From positions 4,754,197-4,818,196 of the forward strand of contig RSEF01000021.1 of assembly GCA_003993805.1 (NCBI GenBank): a stretch of DNA of 64,000 nucleotides. Direction: 5' to 3'. The position numbers and the translations under genes were made by a program. Positions 11,801 through 26,800 of the stretch are shown one piece after another (position 1 is the stretch's first letter; each line of letters starts with the position of its first letter). The notes below the pieces were generated by a model. The model was not told the DNA's origin. It made no database searches and saw only the letters and a program-made list of their open reading frames with translations. The DNA comes from Himantopus leucocephalus. Its lineage: Eukaryota; Chordata; Aves; Charadriiformes; Recurvirostridae.

Positions 11801-14800
11801 ATCTGTAAAGAACACTGCTAAAAGCAGAGCCTAACAATCAAGAAGATAATTAACAAAGCAGGTAATAGTGTAGCCTCAGGTGCTTTTCCTTTTGAAAAGG
11901 CAATTACTCCAGTTTGAGGGTGACTTTCTGATCATCACAATGCTGGGAACCTTGGGTGTTGGTTTCTATGCCTTCTTCCGTAGTGGAGAATAAATAAGAC
12001 TTACTGGTGGAGGCGGCAGTGAGCAGAAGCAATCTCGCTGAGTCTCAAAGCCTTGGGCATTAGATTTGTGTGTGTAACCTGTAACGAAGCACTGGGTTAA
12101 CATTTTGGCTGTTCTTTCTGTCTTAATTTGACTGAAAAATTAATATTTAGTGGGCTTTAAAGTAGTTTGCAGTGCTGTGCTCCTGCATTCTGCATCTTTA
12201 ATTCAATATTTGGCACTATGATCTTGCTTCTTGTAGTAAATACTAAGATGTTATGTTGACAACCTCTGCTCCTCACATATGAGAAGTGTGCTTATGCTCC
12301 ATCCCACTAGGATATCCCATCCATCCAATGTTGCTGTCTGGTGTTTCAGAGACAATTCATGGATTATTTCCAAAGGAAACTCCCGCCCACACTTTTTTTT
12401 GAGATTGCTTCATCATGCATCTCCAAATTTGGAGTATTAAAAAAAACCCAACATTGAAATGCTCATTCTTCAGAAGCTGAGGGAAGGGGATATAAGGAAA
12501 GAAAGAGAAAATGCTGATGTCTCTTAGCTCTAAGCTGGCAGAATGACTTAGCAGAAAGAGCGTTTTCATCAGTAGAGCTGTTTTCCTCAAGTCGTGGTGC
12601 CTCTCGCCAGCAGCAGAACTAAAGATTGCAGTAGAAAAAGAAAAGCTGGCAATGCAGTCCTGTTGAAGTAATCCCTGGTGCTGTGCTTACTTCTGAGTGC
12701 CCTCAGTTCCAGGCTACAGTTTTTCTGGCATAGTAGACTCTGAACGATATCTTCTCCTTTCTTTTTGGTGTGTGAGGGACTTGGCAAAGGAGACCCGCTC
12801 AGTCCAGAATCTTTGCAGTGCAAGGAGGAAAATTAAAAGTAGAAAAAATGCCTGTGCTTCCAGCAACTGGGATTGTAGGCAAGAGAGGGCACTGCACCAG
12901 GCAGAACCTCTCTAATTGAAGTGATTTTGAGCTTACTGTTGTCTTCAAATGTCTCTGGGTTTGCCTCCAGGTCAGCTTAGCTGAACCACCTGGAAATACC
13001 AAAATGTTGTTTCTTAAATAGTTTGTCTAACCTTTTTCCTCGAGCTGGAGTTAGCCTCCTGATAGCCAATAGTATTCCAGCTTCCCACTAAAGAAATCCT
13101 GGTGAAATCCGGTAAGTTGTCAGGTAGCTCAGATGGTCTGTTTCCAAGCCTTGTGTAGACTGAAGGTGTCTTCATTGTGCTTTGACCATTTGTAGTGAGA
13201 TGACTGATGCACTGGTGTCATGCCATCTGTAAGATGTCTTAAACTGTATACAGACTTAGCTTTTGCCGTGTACACGAATGAGGTTTTACGTGATGAGCTC
13301 AGGTGCCATTAGCCATCCAAGTCCCGTAGCCTGAGCTCACATTTGCCAGGAGAATGTACTTTCAGGGGAGTTATTTAACCTGGCATGTGTCTTCTCCTTT
13401 CCTGATACAGCTTTTGGGGATTTGTTTGAGCTTCTTCCTATGGAAGGCTGCTCATCTAGTTCTTTGGTAACATAAAAATGCTTGGAAACAGCAAAATACA
13501 GATGCTTAATGGTAAAGGAAGAGGTGATGAGGACTACACACTAAATGAGATTGTGTTTTGTTTTCCCTTCGTAGCTCCTGTCTTGTTTAACAGAAGCCTC
13601 AGTCGGCGTAGCAGTCCTTCAACACGTCATTTCCATAGTGCCTTATTATTTGTCCTTTCCAAAGCAGTGCCGTGCACTTCTCAAGGTAAGGTGATGTGCT
13701 ATATGTCATTTGGATCTAAGGTCCTTTCTTTACCCCTTCAGATGAGCTTTTCATGGTATTTGGGCTGGATCTCATGACAGTTGTGTCTTGTACTCCTCTT
13801 CCCTTGCTTTTCTTTTGGTCCTGGAAAGGACTCCTGCTTCTCTTACAGGCCCTTTAGGTGCCGTGAAGAGCTGTCACGCTGAGGTGAGCGGGCATGTGGC
13901 TCTGCGTGTAGCTACTGCTAATCCCCATGTAAAGTGACACGGAGGTGTTCCGGAGAAGCTGTCTGCTTCCTCATCGCAGATGGAGTAATTGCTGCCTGTG
14001 TGCTGAGTCTGTGTGTACGTCTGTGATAGCGTTTCACTCTCAAGAACTGGGGGTGGAATATTTTTGCAGAAACTTAGTCACAACTGCTGAGCACTTAAGA
14101 ACAACAAAGGAGGCGTGGAAGAGTGGAAGAGGGCAACAGGGTGACATTAAAATGAAAAGCTGCAACACAACATTTAAATGAGGCAGGGAACCCTGTGATG
14201 ATAAAGATGACTGGTATACGGTGATGGGAGGCTGTTACACCTCCTATCTGAGGGTGTAGCAGTCTGCTCACTGCTGCAGTAGGGATTTTTTAGTAGGCTT
14301 TTTCAGCCCTGCAGCTAGAATCTTTCTGATTTCCTCTGAAGTTCATTAATGGATATCAGGTAACTAGTTTTTGGTGGCTTCAGCTGTTACTGAGGTCCTG
14401 TTGTACCAGATGCTTCCTGAAAGGGCCAGCCATGTCCAAGTGAATCTATGCTCTGAACAGGCAAATGCAGGCAAGCCTGGGAAGAACAAAATCTGTTCAA
14501 TTGCCTCTCAAGAACTTGAAGGAGGAGACCAATATATGATTCCTTTATGCAGTGTAGAAATGGGTACAACTCAGATTAATGAGTTTACACGTCAGCAGTG
14601 GGCTGTCTGTTAGCACAGACCTCTGCACAGACTAGCCTACCCCTCTCCAGCTGGTGTAGGTATTTTTATGATGGACTGGGTGCTCGTCATCATGTCTGTA
14701 CCAGAGTGACTAAGGATATGTCTCAGCAGAACTGCTGCCTTACGCAGGTCCTGGCTCTGGCTCCAAACCCTGCTGCTGCTCTGTCCTTTGAATTAACTGT

Positions 14801-17800
14801 GAATGTCCAGGGAACTGGAATTAAGTCAGAACTACCACCAGGAGATGTATCTCAGGAATTGCAACCTATTTGCCCAGAGGAAAAAAACCTGCTAAATTCA
14901 GAAATCAAACCCTGGTGTGCCTCTTCCAAAGAGGCACAAGTGCATCTTTAATACCATTCTTTGAGAAACTAGAATTTGGTGTTCTTGGCGAGAATGGGAG
15001 TGTAACTGCAGTGTAGTTGTCCTACACTGAATTCTGCAGAACACTAAAAATTGACTTTTTTTTTTGGTTGGGATGGAAGATGTATTGGCCAAATGTGTAA
15101 TCTAGTGTGCTGTTGCTGTCTGGGGTATGGTGAGGAAGCTTTGCAAAGCCTAGGAGATTGAGTCACATGCACGGGCTGGTGCCTATGCTCAAAGCTTAAA
15201 TGTGTATTTAGGCACATGAATGAAAGTGCACACATTTTTCAGATATGCTAGTTTTGGACAGTTTCCTTTATTGATCATGGGAATGTCAACCTTGCAACCA
15301 GAATGGCTGCCAGTGCTGTTGTGACTGATTCTGTGACAATACAGCCTGCCATCTTTGTGTCATCTTCCTCCTCACTTGGTTTTTTGATGTGAAGGAGGGA
15401 AGCTCAGACCTGTCTGTAACCAGGAATGGGCTTTTTGTCCCTTCATTTACCTGTATCTTTTTATTTTCCATTCCAGCAAGCAATTAATTTGTGGAGCACA
15501 GGTGAGGAAACAGTGAGAGTACTGGCCTTCCTTGTGCTGAACAAGATCTGCCGCTACAAGAAAGAGGTGTACCTAAGTCCCTTGCTCAAGGTAAGGCTGG
15601 TACTTGCTGTACTCTGCAGCTTTTCTTTCTCATGTTATATATGAAGACCTTAGAGCATGAGCAGCAGCCTATTAGTCGGGGCAGGTGCTGGAGGTGATGC
15701 TGGCTACCTCCAGCAAATTAAACAGGGAGGAAATTCTGTGTTAAGTCAGAGTGACACCCTGCTTCCTACTACTGCCCTTCCTGCTGGAAGCACACAGGGT
15801 CTTAGCAGAGAAGGCCTCTGGTACTCATCTGTCTACTGGATGAATACTTACCTTCCAAATTCTTGTGGGCTTTCCTCAAGTGCTGACGCGCTACTCAGTG
15901 CTACTGAGCTGCTCCAATCTCTCAGCTAACTAATAGCTGAGGTTCCTAAGTGTAGTTTGCTTAGGTACCACTCTTACAGAAAGAGAACTGTGACCAACCC
16001 ATAAGCATTTATGGCTCAAAACCATCCCAGAGTTCCTCTCTTCTTGCAGAGAAGCAATGGCAGGGGCATCTCCAAGCGCTGTGCTAAACAATGTGAGGGT
16101 GCAAAAAGATTCGGACTCTTTTCCCGTCTCCCCTGAAAGAGGAGCAGGCTAGATTATTATTTTTGCATATACTTTTGAAGTGACTTGTCTTCATAAAAAG
16201 AACACTTCACCCCTAGTTTAGACATACCTGGGCAGAGAATGTTTTTATACTGTTTTATGGGGTTACATCTTGTCCTCTTTCCCGCACAGCAAATGTACAT
16301 CGCATTTGTGAAGAATTCCAGATTCACCTCTCCCAATGTCCTGCCTATGATCAACTTCATGCAGCGCACACTGACAGAGATGTATGCCCTGGACACACAT
16401 ACCTCTTACCAGCATGCCTTCATCTATATCCGTCAGCTTGCCATTCACTTGCGCAGTGCAATGACGATAAAGAAGAAGGTAGGTACCTGTCGGTGTGGAA
16501 GGAGTGTACCTCCTATGGGGAATGTGTGGAGAGGGGAAAATTACAGTAGCCGCTTCAGGCTTTTGGTAGTGTCTCTAAACTGTCTACTTGTCTGACCCAT
16601 TTCATAATGTGCCGAGGAATTTTTTGCCAGGGGCTGGGAGCTTCAGAGATCGCCTCATAGTTGCTTATGTTAGTTTAGAATTTCAGCAAAGAAGGAGAGG
16701 AAAGGCAAGTGCAGGGTTGGAGTTGCTTTTCTCTCTCCAGCTTGCAAGACTTTGTGATGCACTTCTCATCTTCTGCCTTGGGCATTCTTTTGCCACTCTG
16801 TAAAGCTGCTGTTTCCAGCCTCTGTTGCAAAACTTCAAGGTAAAGAAGATTAGGAACCACCCTGATGAGTGCATCTCTCCAGTGAAGTCCATACTATTTA
16901 AAGGACTTAATTGAAAAAAGCAGCTCAGACCTCCTGGGAGCCGCCCTGATTTCAGCCACCAGTCTGACCTCAGAAATCTGAGTCAGATTGCTAATCCTGG
17001 CTTTATTCATGTTTAGCAAAACAGACCCCTATAGATTATTGTTCAGCTGCTCCCAAACATTGCAGGATTGGTGACCAGTTAAATCCTCTGGCTGTTCAGA
17101 CACGGGGATAAATGAGCAGAGATAAATGAAGTCTGGGCTGCATATGCCCTAATTGGATTGCATTGGCTTCTTACACCCTCAGTCCTGGCCCAGACAAGAA
17201 CTAAATCCACTTGATTTCGCAGCTGGGGAGGGTCGTAGGAACTTTAAATGACAATAGCACAACCAAAATATACAAATCCAAGCAATAAGCCAATTAATTT
17301 AAATTGAGCGGTGGGTGGTTGTGGAAGGTGATTACAGGAGCAGATTGCTTATTTGTGCAAGGGAAGCTGAGAACAGAGCTGCTTGGTACATCTCAGTGAC
17401 CTGGTGAGATCTAGGAGAGCTCTACCAGTTCCAGCTGCGGCTTAAGTCCCTACTGCAAGGTTTGGTCCAGTGGCTGCAATTGAGGGCTTCTGTCCTTGTT
17501 TCAGGACTTAAGCATCTTGCTTCATCCATGCAAAAGAAGAGGTGACATGGGCTTTGAAAGTCTGCCTGAAACAAACACAAGTTGGAGCTCAGGCCCCTTG
17601 TTGAGTGGAACCTCCTGAGTTCTTGGTGCAATTCCAGGGAATACATGGGCCTGCAGAACTCTTTGGAAAGGGTGTCCTTGAGGGACTTCTGCGCTCTTCT
17701 GGGTTTTTATTTAATCTGGCACCATAGGCTGCTTAAGCACATGGCAGAGGGAGAGTGGGGCCCTGCCCAAACGATCTTGAAAACAATGTCTCTTGGATTG

Positions 17801-20800
17801 GTACAAGACCTGACCGACACCTACCCATACTACTGAGCCAGCCTGAAATGCTGGTTCGGTGTGTTCATTGCATGTTGGGCACGCTGCTGGCCTGTGGCAT
17901 TGTTTATGCTGGTAACCATAGAAACTGGCTGAGAAACAGAGCTGAAAGTTCTCAGCTCTGCTGTCTGCCATTTTTACTCTACAGTTGAGGAAAAGGAAAA
18001 AAAACTGTCCTGGGTAGTGTCTTTTCCAAAAACAGGGAGGAGTGCTGGGTTGATCATTTGATCCTTGCCTTAACAGTGAACGTTTGTAGGAACATCTTTA
18101 AAATGAGGACTGATAACTACCTTTCAGAGTTAGTGGGTCCGTGGTTGGGGGGTTTTGGTTAATACAGCTGAGGGAAGGGAAGCCTCAAGTGGGAAGCACA
18201 AGCTGCTACGTAACAACCAAAGGAGTTTGAGTGCAGAGAGGGGAAATTCGGATTAATTTCTTGCTAGCTTGAATCGGTAGTGTGGCTTTACACACCTTTT
18301 TCCTCTCCTTTCTGATCTGCAGAAGCCAGAAGGCAATTTACAAGGGTGTCAGAGAGGGGTACTACTTTCCAGCTGTCCTACCTATGGGAGACTTGGGACT
18401 GTGGGTAAAGGGAACAGTTAAAGGTTTCCTAACACTTGGCCACATCCCACCATCTTCTGTGAGCTGGATCATTAAATCATCCTTCTCAAATGAACCGTAC
18501 TTGTGAAGAAAAGCAGTCTGTGTTGCTCATTGTTTCCTTTAAGGCACTAACTAGTACCAAATCATGTTGCCAATTTAGCATCTGAACTTGCTGGATGGTG
18601 GGTTGGCCACTAGCATCAAAGCGACAGCTAGAATGTTTGTTATTCCTCTCTGAACAGTGCACAAAGTCCTCTTAGAGAATGCTGGATAAAATAAGTCTTG
18701 TAGAGGAACCAGAGTGAACTCCTCTCAAATGCCAGATTTCCAAGTTTATGCCTGTGTTTTTTCCCTTTTCTGCAGGAGAATTTCCAGTCTGTTTATAACT
18801 GGCAGTATATCCACTGCCTGTATTTCTGGTGTCGGGTTCTCAGCACAATCTATCCCAGTGAGGTCATGGAGCCGTTGATCTATCCTTTGACGCAGGTCAT
18901 CATTGGCTGTATAAAGTAAGTAGGGTTTTTTTTTTCTTCTTTTGGCTATACTACTTTCTCATGCATGAGGTGGCAGAACAGTTATTAAGGAGGTGTTACT
19001 GTTATGAGATTTGGATTTAACCTTGCATTTTAAGGAATTGTCTGAGAGCTGCTTTTGATTGAAATATTCCAGCTGAAGATGTGTTGTGAGCACCTGTATG
19101 TTTAGGTGGTGAGAAAGCCTAAGAAAGAATAACCTACACCACCACTAAATTCTCTGTATAAAGAATTTCAGTTCAGCTGGATTTGGTGCTCAGTTCAAGT
19201 CCTTCCATGAGCTCCCATGTTGAAGGAGGACCTATCAGTCTGTGACCCATTGTCAAACTGCAGCCGTTTCTGGCCTAATCTGAAAAGTCACTAAGCGGTG
19301 ACCAGCAGTGAGAACAGAAAATATTGTGAAATTCCTCTTCCTTTACACTCCAGAATATTGCAGGGTTTGTGTGGTCTGGGCGCACTCCTGAATAATGCTA
19401 ACACTTTTTGCTGTCATCTAGTGGGGAGCTGGGGACACCCAAAGCAATGCAGTTGACTTTGGTGCTGAAAAGCACATGATTACCTCTATTGCTGGAGAAC
19501 TGTATCTCCAAGAAGATGTTCTAGATAGTGTCCTCTTTTTTTCTGAAGGAAAGCTTAAAATAACTGTAGTCCCCAAGCATTCGTATGAAGAAGTAGCCCA
19601 AGTGGGGAAGCTTAGCCTTTTAACATCCATCGGAATGCTTTGTCATGTGTAGAGCAATTGCAGCACTAGGTAGTATTTCTGTGTTGCTGAGTGTTCTTTC
19701 CAAGAGGTTATAGCTGTCTGGGTATTTCCAAGGAGAACTGTCCAAGTGCAAGCATGCCATGTATAGCAGTTTGACTGTCTCAGAGTTGAGCTATTTGGGG
19801 GAAAAAAAAAATGAGGGAGGAGATAGGGACTTGGTTTTGGAATCTAAGTGTGTTTAGATTTTTTTTAAATTACTTTTTTTCTTAAAATACGCACACCAGT
19901 AGGAAAGCCCGCTTAGGTATCTTTGGCGGTATGAAAGCTATTCTTATTTGTGGGCTGTTGGGGATTTTGTTTATTTTAGGGGTTTGGGGTGTTTTTTTCC
20001 TCACTTCCAGAGTAATGGCCCGGTATAGTGGTCTGCGTTTAAGCTTGAACTCCACTAGTTCCATTAGCAGAGTTGAACCACGGTGGAATTTCTCCCAGTG
20101 GCTATTATGGAATCCCAGTGTCGTTAGTGTGTGTGTGCAATCAGAGACCCAAGAGGAGGTGAACTCTTAATACCAGCCAGTAACTGTGTTGTGCAGTAGT
20201 GCTGCAGTAGTAAGGCTTCGTTTTGAGGTAGTGTGCAGGGTCGATGATGGCTCTCTGCTTCAGAGAAGTTGCAACCTGAATAGCCTGCACAGATTATCTT
20301 CCCAATTGTACAAAAGGGCAAGGGAAAATGTACTGAGTTGCCTCAGGACCTAACAGTGCCACAGTACAGAGTCAAGTCCTCATCTCTAGCTCTGTAAATA
20401 CAGTTAGACGATGCTTTTTTTGTGCACATTTGTTAGAATTTGAAAAACTAGGACATATTTATTTTTTTTTAGTATGTCTCTGCTGAGAATCTTTTTTTCC
20501 CATCAGTTTACATATTTATATATGCAATTTTTGTGCTTTGAAATGGCTGTTAATAATGAGCATTGAGGGGATTTCTGAATCTCTGGTGATCTTTGAAATC
20601 CTGTTAGCTCTGTTAACCAGATTCTTAGCTTTAAAATGCCACCCGCCTGGTCTTGAAAAACTCCCCAAGTGGTGATGAAGATAAGCAGATTTAAACGATC
20701 GTTAGAGCGTGCATACATCCCTCTTCCCATCCCCCATGTGCCCAGGCTGCTTCCCACTGCTGTTGTAGAGCTTTAGTTGTCCTGTGGACTTATCTAGGCA

Positions 20801-23800
20801 GTTCTCTACCTGTCCAGGCAGATAAATCAGCTATCTGGGGCCAAGGAAAGGTGAATCGGGTGAGTCTTGGCAAGAACAGCAAATAGAATTTCTCAGCATC
20901 TGTGATGGACAGGGCTGCTTGGCATGAAGTACAGTTACTGTCTCACAAGGCTTCAAAGATTTGGGAACCTGACAGATGGGGAAAAGAGAAATAGATCCCA
21001 CCCTGGCTTCCTTACTGAGCCAAGACAGTGTCCAGAATATAAAAAGGGAGTAGGTAGGTTAGCAGATGTGGGAATGATGTGGCTCCACAGGCTTCAGTCT
21101 GTACCCAGGATCCCTATGGCTCCTTCACGGGTATAGGCAGCCTCTTCTCAGTGTGGGTGGCTGCGCCGTCCAAACTGGGACTAGTGAGAGTCAGTCTGTG
21201 TGCCACATCCCCTGGTATAGATATGTGTCTGTAGCAACTGAGCATTACAGAAGGACTTGGGTTGGTTTTGTTTGAGGTGAGAAGATAAAATAAATCTAGC
21301 CTGCGGGTCAAGGGGTTTTTTTGCTTCATGTACCACTTTATGCACTTCTGGAAGGGTTGAGGGGTATGCATCTGCTTGGGGGCTGCTTAGTATCTGCCTG
21401 CTGCCAGCAGACTTTCTTAGGGAGATGGTGTGAAGGAGCTGGACTCCTTTCTCTGTTTCTCTGGGCTGCTCAGCTTTGAGAGATGTATGCATGTGAGCAG
21501 GTGGTGGGGCAGGATGCTGTGCAACATCTGGAATACCTTCTTGCACTTCTGCTCCTGATGTGCTGGTGTGCTGTGGGGCACATGTGGAGGGTGGTAGTGC
21601 AGGGAGGAGACACCCCCCACCCCCTTCCTTCCCCAGTGTCTTTTGTACCGGGAGGTGGCGCCTGGCTCCAGTGAAAGGGCAGTGAGTGAGTGTCTGCCTG
21701 TGGGACACGTTCAGCTCCTCGTGCCACCCTGGCCTCTTACCTGAGGGGAATNNNNNNNNNNNNNNNNNNNNNNNNNNNNNNNNNNNNNNNNNNNNNNNNN
21801 NNNNNNNNNNNNNNNNNNNNNNNNNNNNNNNNNNNNNNNNNNNNNNNNNNNTTTTTTTTTCCTTTTCTGGATTGCTCAGCAAGCTCTTTAGGGAGGGGAG
21901 GGGTTCGTTTATCAGACTTGAGCCTGTTGTCTGGGAACTGTAGGATGTTTTTTTAAAAAAAATAATCCATATTAATGCTGGAGGCATCCATGTTTTCAAG
22001 TACAGGTCATTCAGAGTGAGAGGTTTCTAGAGTGGTACAGTAATGAGGTCTGGTGTCTTTTAGGGATAGCTCTTCATTCTCCCCTGTGCTGCTAGCTTAC
22101 ATGGTGCTGGGGGAGCTGACCCTTCTCAGTCCCAACCTTACGAAGGGAGTTGGCTCTAATTCTTTCTTAATACCTGAGAGAGGTCACTCTCATTCCCACT
22201 CTGTCCTTTCTGATATGCTGGTCACTGCTAGTCCAGCTCCTTCTGCCTCAGGGACACTCCACACTAAAAGGATCGCTGTTCAGGTGACAGCATGAACTCT
22301 GTGGGTACACAGAGGATATGTAGCCTGAAATGGGAAACATCTTCCTCCTTGTAGTCCCTTTGATATGGTGGGGGAGCCCTTTTCTTGGTCAAACTTGCTG
22401 CTTTAAGGGGTACTTTTTCTTGCATACCTACCTGTGCTGGGAGCATGAAAGCTGAAAGTGTTGAACATGACTAAACAGCATCACTGGTAAACTTCATCTG
22501 CAAAGCTCTTGTCTTATAGCACTTTCTCCCAGTAGAAGCTGGAAACCTAGTGCTTTGGTTGCAGGAATTTGTGTGTTAGTGTTATAGCTTTAACGTGCAT
22601 GAATTTTATTTCCAACTATGGGATAGCTTTAGCAGCTCAAACAGTTTGCTGTGCAATACTAAAGCTGTCTGTCTTTTGTAGAGCAGGAAGGGCACTGAAG
22701 GTTGCAGGTGCAGTTCCTGCATAAACTTGGCCTAACATCCTTTCTTTTTTCCTCTCTAGGCTGGTACCAACGGCTCGTTTCTACCCTCTGCGCATGCACT
22801 GCATCCGTGCGCTTACACTGTTGTCTGAGAACACCAGGACCTTCATCCCAGTGTTGCCATTTATCCTGGAGGTTAGTTGGTTCCTGCTGACCTAGCAACA
22901 GCTGAGGCCTCCTACCTAATAAGCACCCTCACTCTACTTTACCTACCGACAGCTCCCAAGATTGCCCAGTTTGCTTACTTCCTAAAATCCCTGGCAAACA
23001 GCATCAGGCAGAACGTATTGTTTGGTTAGCAAATAGGATTAAACTTTTATTGGCCTGTGAGTGGAGAGTATTTGAGATCAGCTGGGTGCAAACTACATTC
23101 CTAGGTGGTTTAACTAATGCAGCTGGAGTAGGCAAAGGGTTTGCCAAAGAGAGGAGATTCAGAGGCTCAACTGGTTGCAGTAGCTCCCCAAGCTGTTGTT
23201 GCTTGATCCTGCTGATGTGTTCATATTGTAGCAAAAGGAAGAGTTTCTCCTAACTGTAGACAAAGGGAAATGAAAGGAAAAAGCCCTTCAAGAATTAAGA
23301 ACTTGTTTAGGAAAAAGATCTCGGTGAACACAACCATGCAGTATGTTTGGTGAAATACTGGTGTTAAGAGACCATCCAGCTTTCCCACCTATCCGATGCC
23401 TGACATCTCTCCACATAGGTCTCTAGCCTTGCTGCTGTAAGAAGGTAGTACAGAAATGGTGCGGCCAAATTTCACTGAAAAAGCATGAGCAAGGCAGGAT
23501 GAGGAATGCAGAAGCCTCAGTAGGTCAACTGGACACTGAAGAGGAAGAGGGAGGGAGACTTCTGTAATAAATGACCTGAGTCAGCCGGGCTCATTCCTAA
23601 TCAAGTTCTGTTGAAGCAAAGGTTTCTGTGGGTTTGTGTTGTAAACGTCCTTTGCAAACCACATCCTCTGAGCCTGTGGAAGGCAGCGATGTTTATAAAT
23701 CTCCTCCTGCTCTCCTGCCTCCTCTGCTGCTCCCTGGCCTGTGTGGCTTTGCCATTTGCCTGCTTCCTTCCTCTTGCTCATGCATATTTGAAATTCCGCC

Positions 23801-26800
23801 AACCAGATTTGATGATAGAGGCATCTCCACTCCAGGGTAGTGGAGCTTGGAGTGAGGATGGTTTCTCCGCTTTGTACTTTTCAGTGCTCTGAGAGATAAA
23901 GCCTCTTTCCCCTTGGAGCCTCCCCCAGGCTCTGCATTCTGGCCCCAGCACCTTGGCTGTAATCTGTGTCGGGCCCCAGCCAGACGTTACCACACTGCAC
24001 GCTGAGCTTCCTCCCAGCTTCCACAAGCCCCTGACCACATCCGATCCTGCTGTGTTTGTTTGTGAGGCGCTATTTGGCTTAGCTTGTCCAGGTGTTGGTG
24101 ACAAAGAAAAGATGGGGGCAGGGTAAATGTGTGCATGTGTGTTGCTTGCATACTCTTTCACATTACTTTAACAATTAATTTGCTTTAACTTCTATTACCC
24201 AAGGTGACTGGCATGATATTAAACTCCCATATCTCCCTGTAGTTGTCAACCTTTCCCTTCTTCCTGCCTGTCTTCTGCAGGGGATCCCTCAGATAGTCTG
24301 TGGAGTTCCCAAGAGCATTCAGCACTATTCCCTTGGTACTTCCATCTCTTCCTAACTCCCTCCTCCTCTCTCTTACAGAGGTATCTGAACACAACCCTTA
24401 GGGTGTCTCCACAAGCTGTCTTCAGGCAGGAGATGTGTTCCAGCTGTGCAGATGAGATGCTAGGAAGCTTTAGCACACAGAGGGGAAGTGATCTGCCCAA
24501 AGTCCCAAGGTGGTTGTGGTGACACTGGGAGGAGAATCTGTGCCCAGCCCAGTGCTTTAGCCTGTTTCTACCAGCTCGTGAATTCAGCAGTGATTTAGTC
24601 AATAGGCATTAGTCCCATACTGCACCATGTCATGAAACAAAATCTATTTTAAGCCCGTTATCCAAACAATCATGAGATAGAGGGATCTGATCAGCGTGTT
24701 GGTACTAAGCAGGAGTAGACTTGAGGGGTATGACTGGGGTTGGGGGAGCAGAATGAAGCCAGCATAAGGTATGCTCTGTTTGATAGGAATGAGGAAAGGC
24801 TCTACTGTCTGTCGCTGTTGCAACTGAATCCAAGTGCAGTAAAAGAATGGCGGTGGAGTTTGCGACTGTTTTGTGCCCTTCTTGGAGAGGGCTTTGCACG
24901 GCCTTCCCCCTCTTCATCAAGGAAACCCAACCCTTGCTACCTCTTGCCTCATCCCTGTCTGTGCTTTCAGAAGGCAGCAGACTGAATGTTTGTGCAGTTC
25001 CCATAGGCACAGGAATTCCCCGAGCCCCTGCCAATTGAAATGAGAGCTGGCTACTTGATGCATCTTGACAAGGGCTGATGCTCCCCGTCGTGGGCAGCCA
25101 GTGCTGTCTCCTCTGACTTTGCTTTCCAGGATGGAGCGAAAGAAGCAGCTTGCTAAAATTCCATCTTGGGTAGCAGGAGGTGGCTTGGGAGAGAGTGTAA
25201 AGCAGGCAGGCTTTTATTTTTGTATTGCTACTCTCCTTGAAGGGCCTGTGAGATCCCAGGCTTTTTTTTTTTTTCATCATCACTTCAATTATTGTGTGAC
25301 AGGCACTAGTTTCTGCAGCAGGAAAATTGGTGGCTGGAAGGCAGGTGTGGATAAACAAGGTAGAAATCTCCCCACAGGCAGACTTCACATGCCAATTTAA
25401 AATTGGTGTCCCCTGTGGAGGGATGGGAGAGGAGGTTAACCCTGACATGCTTAGGAAGGCACGAGCTTTTCACTTTGACACTTAAATGGCTTGAGTCTCA
25501 TTTTGGATGTGCAGCTTGCTTCGGAGAAAGTCCCCACGGGCTTGGAGTGCAACATACATGGGAGTGGGCAGCAGATTGTGTCAGAGGAAATCAGCTGATG
25601 TGAATATTGTAGTTGGAGAATTGATAATGCTGGACATTGTCATACATTTAAGCACAGATCTGAAATCAGTTTTCTACAAGACATGGGCTCTTTGCCTCCT
25701 TTACACAGAGAGGAAAAACTGGAAATTTAGACAGACTAAGCTGAACCACTGCACCAACTGAAGATGCATCTTTCGTCTTCCTCCTCCTCCTCCCTCCATC
25801 ACTGTATTGTAGCTCTTGAATTCTGGATCACAGCCCTGCAGGTAACAGCAGTTGTTTGAAATCATGCCTGACCAATCTAATAGACTTCTACAGTGAGATG
25901 ACTGGCTCAGTGGATGACAGGAGAGCAGTGGATGTTGTTTATCTTCTCTTTATCAAGGTTTTGGATACCATCTCCCATAACTTTCTCACAGACAAGCTGA
26001 TGAATTGCAGACAGATAAGCAGACTGTGAGGTGTATTGGCAGCTGGCTGAACTTCCAGGCTCATGTTGTGACCAGTGGCATGAAATCCAACTAGAGGCTA
26101 GCCACTAGTGATGTACCCTGGGGACCGATACTGGGGCTGATCCTGGTTATCGCATACGTTAATGGTTTGAATAGTGGGGCAGAATAGCACCATCAGCAAG
26201 TTTGCAGATGATATCAACTTGGGAGTAGTTGTTGATACACCGGATAATGTCCTGCAACTCCGAGAGACCATGACAGGTTGGAGAAACGGGCAGGCAGAAA
26301 CCTCATGTAGCTCAACACAGAAATGCAACGTACTGCACCTGAGGCAGAATAACCCCATAATAACAACATCCTGGGGGCTGACTGACTGAAAGCAGCTTTG
26401 CAGAAAAGGACATGGACAACAAGTTGACCACGAGCCAGTGATGTGCCCTTGCAGTAAAGAAGGTGGCCAATGGCATGCTGGGCCATGTTAGGCAGAGCTT
26501 TGCCAGCAGTTTATCTGTGGTTCTTCCCATCTGCTGAGCGTGTAAGAGACCACAGCTGGAGTGCTGTGTCTAGGTCAGGGCTCTCCAGGGCAAGAGAGAA
26601 ACATGGATGTACTGGAGTGTGTCTAGTGAAAAGCCACAGAGGTGAAGGGATTGAAGCATCTGTTATGTGACGAGAGGCTGCGAGAGCTGGGACTGTTTAG
26701 CCTCAAAAAGAGAAGGCTCAGGGAGAATCTTGTTAGTGTGTATAAAATACCTGAAAGGAGGGTGCATAGAAGACGGAGCCATACTCTTTTAAGTGGTGTC

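Larger units (their letters stand above)
9946..15476 (+). other. NOC2L introns 6, 7 and 8 (with exons 7 and 8 between)
   Basis: Introns are 9946-11622, 11702-13574 and 13686-15476. I found no transposon, RNA gene or second coding sequence in them. A C/D-box-like string at about 14191-14252 was examined and rejected. Earlier introns (1-5) are 226-1261 bp and equally unremarkable. Confidence 0.6.

Noticed and set aside
14191..14265. C/D-box snoRNA-like string (GTGATGA ... CTGG ... GTGATGG ... CTGA) in intron 8, overlapping a 10-13 bp hairpin
   Set aside because: The C to D' spacing is too short for a guide, the closing stem is only about 4 bp, and the hairpin would conflict with the fold. Hairpins of this size are expected many times by chance in 64 kb.
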